From Streptomyces virginiae (GTDB lineage: Bacteria > Actinomycetota > Actinomycetes > Streptomycetales > Streptomycetaceae): a DNA stretch of 64,000 bases. The DNA lies in NCBI RefSeq assembly GCF_000720455.1, contig NZ_JOAK01000009.1, positions 1 through 64,000 of the forward strand, read 5' to 3'. A model generated the notes under the pieces. That model saw only the letters and a list, made by a program, of their open reading frames with translations. It made no database searches and was not told the DNA's origin. Shown here piece by piece: positions 37,487-46,604 of this stretch; the stretch's first letter is position 1; every line of letters begins with the position of its first letter. The position numbers and the translations under genes were made by a program.

Positions 37487-38698
37487 GTGACCGAGACGAC
37501 ACGCCCCGCAGACCGCCCCGCCCAGCCGCCCGCAGACCGCCCCGCCCGGCCGCCCGTGGGGGAGGGGCCCGGCGAGTTCCCCGGCGGGCCCGCCCTGTTC
37601 CGCCTGGACCCGGACGTCGCCCACCTCAACCACGGCTCCTTCGGCGCGGTCCCCCTGCCCGTCCAGGAGGCCCAGGCCGCGCTGCGCGCCGAGGTGCACG
37701 CCGACCCGGACGCGTTCTTCATCGCCGTGCCGGACCGCCTCGCACACGCCCGCGCCCGGATCGCCGCGCACCTCGCCGCCGACCCCGACGGCCTCGCCTT
37801 CATCGCCAATGCCACCGAAGGCGCCAACCTCGCCCTCGACGCCGTCCAGCTCGCCGACGGCGACGAGATCCTGGTCACCGACCACGGCTACGGCACCGTC
37901 ACCGCGGCCGCCGCCCGCCGCGCCCCGGTCACCACCGTCGCGCTGGACCCGGCCCTGCCCGACGAGGACGCCGTACGGGAGACCGTGCTGGCCGCGCTGA
38001 CACCCCGTACCCGGGTCGCCGTGCTGGACCACGTCAGCTCGCCCACCGCCCGGATCATCGCCTCGCCCCGGCTCCTCGCCGAACTGCGCGAACGCGGCGT
38101 CACCACCGTCGTCGACGGCGCCCACGCCCCGGGCATGCTCGCCGACCCGCTCGCCGGCGGCGCCGACTTCTGGTTCGGCAACCTGCACAAATGGGGCTAC
38201 GCCCCGTCCGGTAGCGCCGTGCTCGCCGTCGCCCCGCAGCACCGCCACCGGGTACGTGCGCTCGTACCCTCCTGGGAGGACGGGCACGGATTCCCGCGTT
38301 CCGTCGAGAACCGCGCCACCGCCGACTACACCGGCTGGCTCGCCGCCCCCGAGGGGCTCGACCTCATCGAAACCCTCGACGCGGCCAAGCTCCGGGCCCA
38401 CAACAGCGCCCTCGCCGCCCACGGCGCCGCGCTGCTCGCCGGGATCCCCGGGCTCACACCGCTCCCGCACACCCCCGGCCTCGCCATGCGCACCCTGCGC
38501 CTGCCGCCCGGCATCGCCGAGACCCCCGACGGCGCCCGCGCGCTGCGCGAGGAGATCGCGGCGCGCGAGCGCGTCCGGGTCCTGATCTGGCCCTGGCCGG
38601 GCGGCGGCGGCATCCGGATCTGCGGGCAGATCTACAACCGGCCCGAGGAGTACGAACGCCTCGCCGCCGCCCTCCCGGCGTACCTCAGGCGCGCCTGA
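37487..38698 (+). CDS. Class V aminotransferase, isopenicillin-N-epimerase-like
   Basis: A 403-residue PLP enzyme of fold type I. LDPDVAHLNHGSFGAVP opens the catalytic part, ANATEGANLALDAV and VVDGAHAPGMLADPL contact the cofactor, and the Schiff-base lysine is in NLHKWGYAPSGSAVL. Members include cysteine desulfurases and isopenicillin N epimerase-like proteins; no beta-lactam genes are nearby, so the substrate is open. The first 35 residues contain a duplicated ADRPAxPP unit. GTG 37487 follows CCGGAGG. The 3' end overlaps cobF by 14 bp, tail to tail. Confidence 0.88.
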   Translation: MTETTRPADRPAQPPADRPARPPVGEGPGEFPGGPALFRLDPDVAHLNHGSFGAVPLPVQEAQAALRAEVHADPDAFFIAVPDRLAHARARIAAHLAADPDGLAFIANATEGANLALDAVQLADGDEILVTDHGYGTVTAAAARRAPVTTVALDPALPDEDAVRETVLAALTPRTRVAVLDHVSSPTARIIASPRLLAELRERGVTTVVDGAHAPGMLADPLAGGADFWFGNLHKWGYAPSGSAVLAVAPQHRHRVRALVPSWEDGHGFPRSVENRATADYTGWLAAPEGLDLIETLDAAKLRAHNSALAAHGAALLAGIPGLTPLPHTPGLAMRTLRLPPGIAETPDGARALREEIAARERVRVLIWPWPGGGGIRICGQIYNRPEEYERLAAALPAYLRRA

Positions 38699-39437
38699 GC
38701 AGGTAGGTGTCCATGATCCAGCCCTTGCGGGCGCGGGCCTGCGTCCGGAGCTCCTCGATCCGACCGGCGACCTCAGCCAGCTTGCCCTGCACCAGGATCT
38801 CGTCCGGGGTGCCCACGTAGGCCCCCCAGTAGATGTAGAGGTCCTGGTCCAGGTGGGCCGTGAAGGCGTGCCGCGCGTCCAGCATCACCACCACGTCGTC
38901 CACGTCGGCCGGCCAGCCCTCGGCCAGCCGACGCCCGGTGGTGATCTGGACCGGCCGCCCCACCCGGTTCAGGTTCGTCCGGTGGCGCGCCAGCAGCGCG
39001 GAGATGCTGCTGATACCGGGCACGACCTCGTGCTCGAAGGCCACCCGGCCGCGCTCCAGCACCTCGTCGAGGATCGCGAGCGTGGAGTCGTAGAGCGAGG
39101 GGTCGCCCCACACCAGGAACGCCCCGGTCTCGCCGTCCGCCAGGTCCTGCGCGATGAACCGCTCGAAGAGCTCGGCCCGCGCGCTGCGCCAGCCGTCCAC
39201 CGTCGGGGTGTAGTCGGAGGGCGTCCGGTCCCGGTCCGGGTCACGGCCCTCGACGAGCCGGTGGCCGGGGCGGGCGTGCGCGTCGAGCATCGCGCGCCGC
39301 AGCCCGGTCAGATCCGCCTTCTCCTCGCCCTTCTCCAGGATGAGGAATGCGTCCGCCGCGCCGATCGCCCTGACCGCCTGGAGGGTCAGATGGTCCGGGT
39401 CGCCCGCGCCTATGCCGATCACTGAGAACTTCTTCAC
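38685..39437 (-). CDS. cobF: Precorrin-6A synthase (deacetylating), CobF
   Basis: A 250-residue SAM-dependent methyltransferase of the tetrapyrrole methylase family. VIGIGAGDPDHLTLQAVRAI is the N-terminal SAM-site strand, FLVWGDPSLYDSTLAILDEV and FEHEVVPGISSISALLARH follow as in CobF. It methylates C-1 of precorrin-5 and removes acetate in aerobic cobalamin synthesis. No other cob gene is nearby, so it is an isolated copy. GTG 39437 is only 18 bp from the divergent lutA start. Confidence 0.92.
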   Translation of the reverse strand: MKKFSVIGIGAGDPDHLTLQAVRAIGAADAFLILEKGEEKADLTGLRRAMLDAHARPGHRLVEGRDPDRDRTPSDYTPTVDGWRSARAELFERFIAQDLADGETGAFLVWGDPSLYDSTLAILDEVLERGRVAFEHEVVPGISSISALLARHRTNLNRVGRPVQITTGRRLAEGWPADVDDVVVMLDARHAFTAHLDQDLYIYWGAYVGTPDEILVQGKLAEVAGRIEELRTQARARKGWIMDTYLLRRA

Positions 39438-39455
39438 CCGGCTATTGTGCCCACC

Positions 39456-40250
39456 ATGCGTGTCGCCCTGTTCGTCACCTGCGTCAACGACGTGCTGTAC
39501 CCGCGGACCGGCATCGCCGTCGTACGCCTCCTGGAGCGCCTCGGCGTCGACGTGGACTTCCCGGCGGGCCAGACCTGCTGCGGGCAGCCGCAGTACAACA
39601 CGGGCTACCGGCACGAGACCGAACCGCTGCTGCGGCGCACCGCCGAGGCCTTCGCCGGCCACGAGTACGTGGTCACCCCCTCCGGCTCCTGCGCCGCGAT
39701 GATCCGCGAGCACTACCCGCGGATCGGCCGGAAGGCGGAACGGGAGGGGCGCGGCTCCGGCCTGGCGGACGCCGCACGCTCGCTCGCGCCGCGCGTCCAC
39801 GAGCTCACCGAGTTCCTGGTCGACGTGCTCGGCGTGACCGACGTGGGCGCGTACTTCCCGCACACCGTCACCTATCACCCCTCCTGCCACGGCCTGCGCG
39901 GCCTGGGGCTGGGGGACCGGCCCCGGCGGCTCCTCGCCGCCGTCAGGGGCCTGCGGCTGGTCGAGCTGCCGGGCGCCGAGGAGTGCTGCGGATTCGGAGG
40001 CACCTTCGCCGTCAAGAACCCGGACGTCTCCACCGCCATGGGGACCGACAAGATCGCCTCCGCGGCGGCCACCGGAGCCGAGGTGCTGTGCGGCGCCGAC
40101 AACTCCTGCCTCGCCCACCTCGACGGACTCCTGCGCCGGGCCGACGTCGCACCGGGCACCCCGCACCGACCCGTGCCGCGCCCCGCGCCCCGCACCCTGC
40201 ACCTCGCCGAGATCCTCGCCGCGACCGAGGAGGAGGGACCCCTGCCGTGA
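39456..40250 (+). CDS. lutA: Lactate utilisation protein A
   Basis: A 264-residue cysteine-rich protein with two CCG domains: GQTCCGQPQYNTGYRHE and EECCGFGGTFAVKNPDVS, with CxxC-type partners upstream of each (SGSCAAM, HPSCHGLRG). LutA, B and C together oxidise L-lactate to pyruvate, passing electrons to the respiratory chain. ATG 39456 is preferred over GTG 39447. Its stop overlaps the lutB start. Confidence 0.93.
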   Translation: MRVALFVTCVNDVLYPRTGIAVVRLLERLGVDVDFPAGQTCCGQPQYNTGYRHETEPLLRRTAEAFAGHEYVVTPSGSCAAMIREHYPRIGRKAEREGRGSGLADAARSLAPRVHELTEFLVDVLGVTDVGAYFPHTVTYHPSCHGLRGLGLGDRPRRLLAAVRGLRLVELPGAEECCGFGGTFAVKNPDVSTAMGTDKIASAAATGAEVLCGADNSCLAHLDGLLRRADVAPGTPHRPVPRPAPRTLHLAEILAATEEEGPLP

Positions 40251-41734
40251 CCGGTGGCACCTACCTCGGAATGCCCGCCTTCCCCGTCGCCGCGCGCGAG
40301 GCCGTACGGGACGGCGTGCTGCGCGCCAACCTCCGCCGCGCCACGCACACCATCCGCGACAGGCGGGCGCGTGCCGTCGCCGAGCTGGCGGACTGGGACC
40401 GGCTGCGCGCCGCGGGCGCGGCCGTCAAGGACCACACCCTGCGCCACCTCGACCGCTACCTGCTCCAGTTGGAGGAAGCGGTGAACGCCGCCGGCGGCAC
40501 CGTCCACTGGGCCGTCGACGCGGACGAGGCCAACCGGATCGTGACGGAAATCGTCCGCGCGACCGGGGAGCGCGAGGTCGTCAAGGTCAAGTCGATGGCC
40601 ACCCAGGAGATCGGCCTCAACGAGGCCCTGGAGGCCGCCGGGATCGCCGCCTACGAGACCGACCTCGCCGAGCTGATCGTGCAGCTCGGCCACGACCGGC
40701 CCTCCCACATCCTGGTCCCCGCCATCCACCGCAACCGCGCCGAGATCCGCGACATCTTCCGCGCCGAGATGGGCCGTTGGGGCCGCCCCGCACCCGACCC
40801 GCTCGGCGACGACCCGCGGGAACTGGCCGAGGCGGCCCGCCTGCACCTGCGCGAGAAGTTCCTGCACGCCAAGGTCGCCGTCTCCGGAGCCAACTTCATG
40901 GTCGCCGAGACCGGCACCATGGTCGTCTTCGAGTCCGAGGGCAACGGCCGGATGTGCCTGACCCTCCCCGAGACCCTGATCTCGGTCGTGGGCATCGAGA
41001 AGGTCGTCCCCACCTTCCGCGACCTGGAGATCTTCCTCCAGACCCTGCCGCGCTCCTCGACGGCCGAGCGCATGAACCCGTACACGACGATGTGGACGGG
41101 GCTGGGTCCCTCGCGAGGGGCGGACGGCGACGGGCCCTCCGCCTTCCACCTCGTCCTCCTCGACAACGGCCGTACCGACACCCTCGCCGACGAGACCGGC
41201 CGGCAGGCCCTGCGCTGCATCCGCTGCTCCGCCTGCCTCAACGTCTGCCCCGTCTACGAGCGCGCCGGCGGCCACGCCTACGGCTCGGTCTACCCGGGCC
41301 CCATCGGCGCCGTCCTCAGCCCCCAACTGCGCGGCACCGACAGCGACATCGACGCCTCGCTGCCCTTCGCCTCCACCCTGTGCGGGGCCTGCTACGAGGT
41401 CTGCCCGGTCGCCATCGACATCCCCGAGATCCTCGTCCACCTCCGCGAACGGGTGGCCCAGGGCGGCCCGGCGACCCGGGACGGCATCCGGGTACGGATC
41501 CGCCCCGCGCACGGGCACGCCGCCGAACGCGCCGCCATGCGCGCCGCACGCCTGCTCCTGGACCGCCCCGGGGCCCTGCGCGCGGGGGAGCGCCTGCTGG
41601 CCCGTGCCCGCAGGCTGGCGCCGCGCCGCCTGCCCGGTCCCGGCCGGGCCTGGACCGACACGCGCGAGCTGCCGCCCGTACCCGCCGAGTCGTTCCGCGA
41701 CTGGTGGACCCGAGAACGGGGAACCGGGCGATGA
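40247..41734 (+). CDS. lutB: Lactate utilisation protein B, iron-sulfur subunit
   Basis: A 495-residue LUD-domain iron-sulfur protein. The N-terminal LUD region has VKVKSMATQEIGLNEALEAA and GANFMVAETGTMVVFESEGN. Two 4Fe-4S motifs follow, CIRCSACLNVCPVYE and CGACYEVCPVAIDIPE. The C-terminal 80 residues are Arg-rich. GTG 40247 overlaps the lutA TGA, and its own stop overlaps lutC. Confidence 0.95.
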   Translation: MTGGTYLGMPAFPVAAREAVRDGVLRANLRRATHTIRDRRARAVAELADWDRLRAAGAAVKDHTLRHLDRYLLQLEEAVNAAGGTVHWAVDADEANRIVTEIVRATGEREVVKVKSMATQEIGLNEALEAAGIAAYETDLAELIVQLGHDRPSHILVPAIHRNRAEIRDIFRAEMGRWGRPAPDPLGDDPRELAEAARLHLREKFLHAKVAVSGANFMVAETGTMVVFESEGNGRMCLTLPETLISVVGIEKVVPTFRDLEIFLQTLPRSSTAERMNPYTTMWTGLGPSRGADGDGPSAFHLVLLDNGRTDTLADETGRQALRCIRCSACLNVCPVYERAGGHAYGSVYPGPIGAVLSPQLRGTDSDIDASLPFASTLCGACYEVCPVAIDIPEILVHLRERVAQGGPATRDGIRVRIRPAHGHAAERAAMRAARLLLDRPGALRAGERLLARARRLAPRRLPGPGRAWTDTRELPPVPAESFRDWWTRERGTGR

Positions 41735-42381
41735 CCAGCAAGGACCGCATCCTGGCCCGCATCCGCCGGGCCGTGCCGCAGCCCCCGCCGGGACCGGACG
41801 CCCCGGTCGCTCCGCAGATCCCGCGGGACTACCTGCGCGTACACGGCGCCCGCACCCCGCGCGAGCGCGTCGACCTGCTCGCGGCGAACCTCACCGAATA
41901 CCGGGCGCTGGTCCACCGCACCGACGAGGACGGGCTGCCGCTCCTGCTGGCGCGACTGCTGGCCGAACGCGGCTCCCGCACGGTCCTCGTCCCGCCCGGA
42001 CTGCCCCCGTACTGGCTCTCCGCGGCCGACCAGACCCGTGTCCACGACCGCGAGGCCTCCACCCCGCAGGAACTGGACCGGGTCGACAGCGTGGTCACAG
42101 GCTGCGCCCTGGCCGTCGCCGAGACGGGTACCGTCGTTCTCGACGGGGCCCCCGACCAGGGCCGGCGCCGCATCACCCTGATCCCGGACCACCACGTCTG
42201 CGTGATCCGCGTACCGGACCAGGTGGTGGACTCCGTACCGCAGGCACTGGAAGGGCTCGACCCCGCCCGCACCCTGACCTGGATCTCCGGTCCCTCCGCC
42301 ACCAGCGACATCGAGCTGGACCGGGTGGAAGGCGTCCACGGGCCCCGCACCCTGGAGGTCGTCCTCGTCGGCGCACAATGA
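41731..42381 (+). CDS. lutC: Lactate utilisation protein C
   Basis: A 216-residue LUD-domain protein. LLARLLAERGSRTVLVPPGL, VVTGCALAVAETGTVVLDGA, LIPDHHVCVI and SGPSATSDIELDRVEGVHGP are typical of LutC. ATG 41731 overlaps the lutB stop (ATGA), completing a coupled lutABC operon. No FadR-type lactate regulator lies beside it. Confidence 0.95.
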   Translation: MTSKDRILARIRRAVPQPPPGPDAPVAPQIPRDYLRVHGARTPRERVDLLAANLTEYRALVHRTDEDGLPLLLARLLAERGSRTVLVPPGLPPYWLSAADQTRVHDREASTPQELDRVDSVVTGCALAVAETGTVVLDGAPDQGRRRITLIPDHHVCVIRVPDQVVDSVPQALEGLDPARTLTWISGPSATSDIELDRVEGVHGPRTLEVVLVGAQ

Positions 42382-42385
42382 GGGC

Positions 42386-42781
42386 ATGCCATCCCACATC
42401 GCCCTGACCGCCCTCGTGGTCCACGACTACGACGAGGCCATCGACTTCTACACGCGGGCCCTCGGCTTCGACCTGGCCGAGGACACGGCCCGCCCGGACG
42501 GCTCCCGCTGGGTGGTCGTCCGCCCGCCCGGCGCCACCGAAACCGCCCTGCTGCTGGCCCGCGCCAAGGACGACGCCCAGCGCTCCCGCGTCGGCGACCA
42601 GACCGGCGGCCGCGTCGGCTTCTTCCTGTACACCGACGACTTCGCCCGTGACCACGCCCGGATGACCGCCGAGGGCGTCCGCTTCCTGGAGACCCCGCGC
42701 CACGAGCCGTACGGCTCCGTAGCCGTGTTCGAAGACCTGTACGGCAACCGCTGGGACCTCCTCCAGCCCGCCCTTCCGTAG
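42386..42781 (+). CDS. VOC family (glyoxalase-like) protein
   Basis: A 131-residue vicinal-oxygen-chelate protein with two beta-alpha-beta-beta-beta modules: VVHDYDEAIDFYTRALGFDL and FVYTDDF-like FLYTDDFARDHARMTAEGV, ending VFEDLYGNRWDLLQP. The pattern matches small glyoxalase/bleomycin-resistance-type proteins. It follows lutC by only 4 bp and may be cotranscribed. The substrate is unknown. Confidence 0.9.
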   Translation: MPSHIALTALVVHDYDEAIDFYTRALGFDLAEDTARPDGSRWVVVRPPGATETALLLARAKDDAQRSRVGDQTGGRVGFFLYTDDFARDHARMTAEGVRFLETPRHEPYGSVAVFEDLYGNRWDLLQPALP

Positions 42782-42793
42782 AGCGGCCCGGGT

Positions 42794-42830
42794 CGTGTCT
42801 TTCGGAGCGCGGCCTGATCCGAAAGACACG
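42794..42830. terminator. Hairpin related to the MITE ends
   Basis: CGTGTCTTTCGGA pairs perfectly with TCCGAAAGACACG across an 11-base loop. It lies between converging genes and probably terminates both. The right half (CGGCCTGATC, then AAGACAC and CCCTA) resembles the right end of the element at 23689-23883, so it may be a deletion derivative. The DUF309 stop overlaps its edge. Confidence 0.7.
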
Positions 42831-42832
42831 CC

Positions 42833-43312
42833 CTACGAGGCGCCGCCCAGGCGCGGGGCCTCCCGTGCGGCGTCGACGGCCGGGCCGGGCCGCTCCACCC
42901 GGTCCGCCAGTTCCCGGGCCCACCGGACCAGGCCCGGTACGTCGACCCCGTACGGGGCTCCGGCCAGCGCCTCGATCCCGTCGGCGCCGCGCCGCAGCAG
43001 CCGCGCCCCGCCCACGGCGTTGCCCCGGGCGGCGTGCGTCAGCCCGACCGCGAGCTGCGCGAGCCCCCGCCACAGCGGGGCCGAGGCCTCGGGCCCCGAC
43101 TTCCAGGCGTCCTCGAACACCTCGTGCGCATGGAACGGCATCCCGGCGTCCAGCAGCCGCTGCGCCTCCCGCACCGTCTCCGCGGGCGAGCGCACGACCC
43201 CCTCGGGCTGCCGCTCCACCCCCGGCGCCCCGTAGCCCAGCGGCCGCCCCAGCCCATCCCTCGGCCGGGCGTTCCTCGCCCGACCGTCAACGTCCCGATC
43301 CCGTGCGTTCAC
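42833..43312 (-). CDS. DUF309 domain protein
   Basis: A 159-residue protein. The DUF309 signature appears as DAGMPFHAHEVFEDAWKSG followed by LWRGLAQLAVGLTHAARGN and GARLLRRGADGIEAL, with the HxxHExxE-like pattern seen in the family. Function is unknown. The start is GTG 43312 or GTG 43315, behind GGGGGAGG. It reads away from the tRNA gene. Confidence 0.8.
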   Translation of the reverse strand: MNARDRDVDGRARNARPRDGLGRPLGYGAPGVERQPEGVVRSPAETVREAQRLLDAGMPFHAHEVFEDAWKSGPEASAPLWRGLAQLAVGLTHAARGNAVGGARLLRRGADGIEALAGAPYGVDVPGLVRWARELADRVERPGPAVDAAREAPRLGGAS

Positions 43313-43421
43313 CACCCCATCCTCCCCCTCGCCGATTACCCGTGCATGCACACCCCTCGGCGTGGGGTAATGTTCTGCATGTGCCGCCGAGCACGGGGAA
43401 ACCCGCAGGTCGAAGGTACAT

Positions 43422-43498
<77 letters not shown>

Positions 43499-43515
43499 TG
43501 CTTCATGCAGGTCGG

Positions 43516-43549
43516 AGGCCGTTCTCTCGCTAATGAGAGGACGGCCTTT
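43516..43549 (+). terminator. Hairpin terminator after the tRNA
   Basis: GGCCGTTCTCTC pairs with GAGAGGACGGCC (one G-T pair) around GCTAAT and is followed by TTT. Confidence 0.7.
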
Positions 43550-43567
43550 CGTGCGTCCGGAGCCATG

Positions 43568-43712
43568 GTGGTCGCAGTGTGGTCGCACGTCCAGTCTGTG
43601 GCCGGTTGGCGGTGGCGCTGAAGGCCGGTGGCGCTGAAGGCCGGTGGCGCGGGGGAGCGGAGTCCGCGGAAGGTTTCGCGGAGCTTCTGCAGGTGGTTGC
43701 GTGGTGGTCGCA
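43568..43712 (+). repeat. Three GTGGTCGCA repeats near attL
   Basis: GTGGTCGCA occurs at 43568, 43579 and 43704, all in the same orientation and close to attL. They may be arm-type binding sites of the lost integrase. The rest of 43550-43899 has no convincing gene. Confidence 0.4.
43611..43650 (+). repeat. 16-bp tandem repeat
   Basis: GGTGGCGCTGAAGGCC occurs twice in tandem, with a third partial copy (GGTGGCGC). Confidence 0.7.
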
Positions 43713-43899
43713 GCCATGCCGGGCGGCGAGTTTCGGATCGCAGCGGCCGGAGTCCGGAGCTCGGGGCGCAGCAGGCCAGGTGCGTTTGGTCCCGAGGCCG
43801 TCGACGATCACCGTCTCCGGTCGTCTCGCCGGTACAGCGGCCAGGTCAGGCTCCGCCTACCCCGCGCAGCGGTACTCGCAGCGGGCCGGCGGCACCAGC

Positions 43900-45213
43900 T
43901 CAAGGCCCCGGGCCGTCGCCTCGGTCTACGGACGGCCGTGGCGCTTGACGGATTGCGGGTGTGGCCGCCGTCTGTTCGTCGGTCAGGCGGGCCCGCCAGT
44001 CGCTGACGTAGTCGTCGGGCATGGACGCCAGGCGGGCGATTTCTCCGTCGCTGCGCCCATCGGACCAGGCCAGGATCCGTGTCACGGTGCGGTTCCGTGC
44101 CGCGCGGAAGTCCTTGAGCATGTTCTCGAGGCGTTCGACTTCCTCGGCTTCGCGGACGAGCTGCTGGTCGACGGCGGAGCGTTCCTCGGCGCGCAACCGG
44201 CGCAGATGGGCGTCCAGGCCCGTCAGGACCAGACCCTCCTCGTGCGCGGAGTTCTGGAACCCTTCGGCCAAGGCCGCCAGCACGCAGTCGGGGACGTCGG
44301 CGAGGGTGGCCCCGGGGGGCTTGGCCGCCTCCCAGGTGCCCCGACCCGCCTCTGTCGTCTCCAGCCAGACGCGGGCGTCTGTCGGAACACGGTCGCCGCA
44401 CGCCTGCGCGCGGTAGGCGTACAGGGCGGCACGGTGGCCGTAGAAAGTGAAACCGTCCTCGATCTGCCGGTCGGCGGCGCGGCACATCCGCCCCGGTACA
44501 CCGCCATAGCCGCTCTCGGGACTGTAGTCGGCGTAGGCATCGAGTTCCGCGTCCGTGGCCAGGCCCCAGGAGGGATCGCACAGACCGGGGTTCATGGCGA
44601 GGAACGCGCCGACCTCGACACGCCAGGCGGGGATCGGTCTCGTGCGCAGCCTGGGCCAGCGGAGATCGCCGGAGGGATCGAAGGTGTGGGTCGCGGCCTG
44701 CTCGATGTCGTCCCAGGCGGTGGCGGCCTCGGCCGACCACTCCAGTTCGTCGCCCGGTCCGATGCGGTGGATGGAGTCCACGAGCCGCTGCACGGCGGGG
44801 AGTATGCGCAGGGCGAGCGCGTGCAGTTCCTCGGCGGTGAAGAAGCGCCAGGAGCAGCCGCGCTGTTCGTCATGGGCCAGGTGGCCCAGCAGCTGCACCA
44901 TTATTCCGGAGGCCGGGACGGCCCCGTCGCCGAGTGCCCTGCGGGGGAGGCCGGGGAGCTGGCTGCCGAGGTCTTCGGACGGGGCCCGCCAGTCGATGTC
45001 GCCGAACCATACGGCGCCGTCGCGTGCGTCCACTGCCAGCCACTGGTGGTAGCCCGCACCCGGGCCGTAGCGCTGCTCCTGCTGCTCGGCGTGCTCGTCG
45101 TGCCATACGTACTCGCCCGGAGGCGGGTCCAGCTCCACGGCCATGAAGCCGTCCTCGGGGCGGTAGCCGGTGAGGACGCGGGCCGTTCGCGGCGCACTGT
45201 CGGCGGCGGTCAT
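43900..45213 (-). CDS. Hypothetical island protein, 437 aa
   Basis: A soluble 437-residue protein with no family I can name. The first 90 residues include EYVWHDEHAEQQEQRYGPGAG and WLAVDARDGAVWFGDIDW, a pattern like SMI1/KNR4-type or immunity proteins but not enough to assign. Residues 330-380 form a charged helix (AEERSAVDQQLVREAEEVER), likely a coiled coil, before an HTH-like RILAWSDGRSDGEIARLA. ATG 45213 follows AGAGGAAAC. An AT-rich patch at 45268-45284 is its likely promoter. Confidence 0.7.
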   Translation of the reverse strand: MTAADSAPRTARVLTGYRPEDGFMAVELDPPPGEYVWHDEHAEQQEQRYGPGAGYHQWLAVDARDGAVWFGDIDWRAPSEDLGSQLPGLPRRALGDGAVPASGIMVQLLGHLAHDEQRGCSWRFFTAEELHALALRILPAVQRLVDSIHRIGPGDELEWSAEAATAWDDIEQAATHTFDPSGDLRWPRLRTRPIPAWRVEVGAFLAMNPGLCDPSWGLATDAELDAYADYSPESGYGGVPGRMCRAADRQIEDGFTFYGHRAALYAYRAQACGDRVPTDARVWLETTEAGRGTWEAAKPPGATLADVPDCVLAALAEGFQNSAHEEGLVLTGLDAHLRRLRAEERSAVDQQLVREAEEVERLENMLKDFRAARNRTVTRILAWSDGRSDGEIARLASMPDDYVSDWRARLTDEQTAATPAIRQAPRPSVDRGDGPGP

Positions 45214-45423
45214 GAGGGGTTTCCTCTCGCTGGAACGTCAACCGCCGCAAACGTAGGGCGCCCGTCACACAATAGTTTAACTTTCAGCCACTGTGTCCGG
45301 TAGTCGGACAAGCCGGGAGACCTGGCGTCACCACCCGGTCTACGCGCGTGCGGCCGCCGTCAACTTGGCGCATTTCACGTGGGTTCACGCTCCGTTCGCC
45401 TCCGGTAGCCGCCCGCCGCAGCC

Positions 45424-46347
45424 TCATGCGAGCGCGGCCAGCGCTTGCGCGGCGAGCATCTGCTCCAGGTCCAGGACGGCGCGCGGGGCGTGCCGGGTGT
45501 CGATGCGGACGGCGTAGATGAAGCGCGTCAACTGCGGCTCGGCCAGGGGGCGGGCCACGACCTGGGTGTTGGCGCGGGGCAGGGCGAGTTGCGGCATGAC
45601 GGCCACGCACAGGCCTGCGGCCACGAAGCCGAGCACGGTGTTGAAGTCGTCCCCCTCGTATTGCAGGCGGGCCTGGAAGCCAGGCGTCTTGGCCATCTGG
45701 GAAAGCAGTTCCAGGCGCAGTGCGGCCTCCGGAGCCGCGATCCAGGTCTCGGACGCGAGGCTGGCCAGGTCGATGACCTCCCTGTCGGCCAGGCGGTGGT
45801 GTGCCGGGACCACGGCCACCACCGGATCCCGTGCGACCAGCGTCCGGCGCAGCATTCGGGGCGGTGGGACGGGGATGAAGTCGTAGTCGTAGCTGAGGGC
45901 CAGGTCCATGTCCCCCCGCTTGAGCCGGTTGTAGCAGGCCTCGGGTTCCAGTTGGCTGAGGCTGACCTGCACGTGGGGGTAGGTCGCGTGGAGTTGGGCC
46001 AGCGCTTGCGGAACGATGCTGGTGGCGGCCGAGGCGAAGGCGCCGAGGCGGATCCGTCCGGCCGTACCCGCGCGCATGGCGTCGAGTTCCACCGATGCCG
46101 TCGCCAACGCGTTGCGGACGCCCTGCTCGGCGTCGAGAAGGACTTCGCCGGCCGGTGTGGCGCGCACGGGCCGACGCTCCAGCACTCTCAGGCCCGCGCG
46201 GCGTTCGAGTTCGGCGATCTGCTGGGAGACCGCGGGCGCGCTGTAGCCGAGCTCGCGTGCGGCGGCGTTGAAGGAGCCGTGCCGCACGACGGCTTCGAGG
46301 GTGGCGAGCAGGCGGGGGTCGAGTCCGTGCACGGAGTTAAGGCTCAC
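45424..46347 (-). CDS. LysR-family regulator
   Basis: A 307-residue LysR-type regulator: winged helix with SFNAAARELGYSAPAVSQQI and ELERRAGLRVLERRPVRATP, then an effector domain with GRIRLGAFASAATSIVPQAL and GFVAAGLCVAVMPQLALPR. It diverges from the amidotransferase gene that opens the asparagine cassette, across a 257-bp spacer, and probably regulates it. GTG start at 46347. Confidence 0.9.
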   Translation of the reverse strand: MSLNSVHGLDPRLLATLEAVVRHGSFNAAARELGYSAPAVSQQIAELERRAGLRVLERRPVRATPAGEVLLDAEQGVRNALATASVELDAMRAGTAGRIRLGAFASAATSIVPQALAQLHATYPHVQVSLSQLEPEACYNRLKRGDMDLALSYDYDFIPVPPPRMLRRTLVARDPVVAVVPAHHRLADREVIDLASLASETWIAAPEAALRLELLSQMAKTPGFQARLQYEGDDFNTVLGFVAAGLCVAVMPQLALPRANTQVVARPLAEPQLTRFIYAVRIDTRHAPRAVLDLEQMLAAQALAALA

Positions 46348-46604
46348 TTATCTGTCGCGAAGATGTGTTTTCTTGTGATTGCGGCTGAACGCCAGCAGGA
46401 TTCTTGCTCGCGGCAAGAAAAACGCAAGCCCGCGCTCCCGGATCGTGACCGCCCCTCCACCTTGTCGCCGGGGCGCCCTCCGCCAGTGCCCCGTCCGCCC
46501 CGTCCGCCTTTTCTGCCGCAGCCCGCCATGGCCGGGGACGTCCGGCGGGGCGGGTGTGCACCCGGCCGTCGACGATCACCCCTCACGCCCTGAAAGGAAG
46601 TGGT

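Noticed and set aside
37487..38698. Isopenicillin N epimerase of a beta-lactam cluster
   Set aside because: The fold matches but no ACV synthetase, IPNS or expandase gene is near; the exact substrate was left open.
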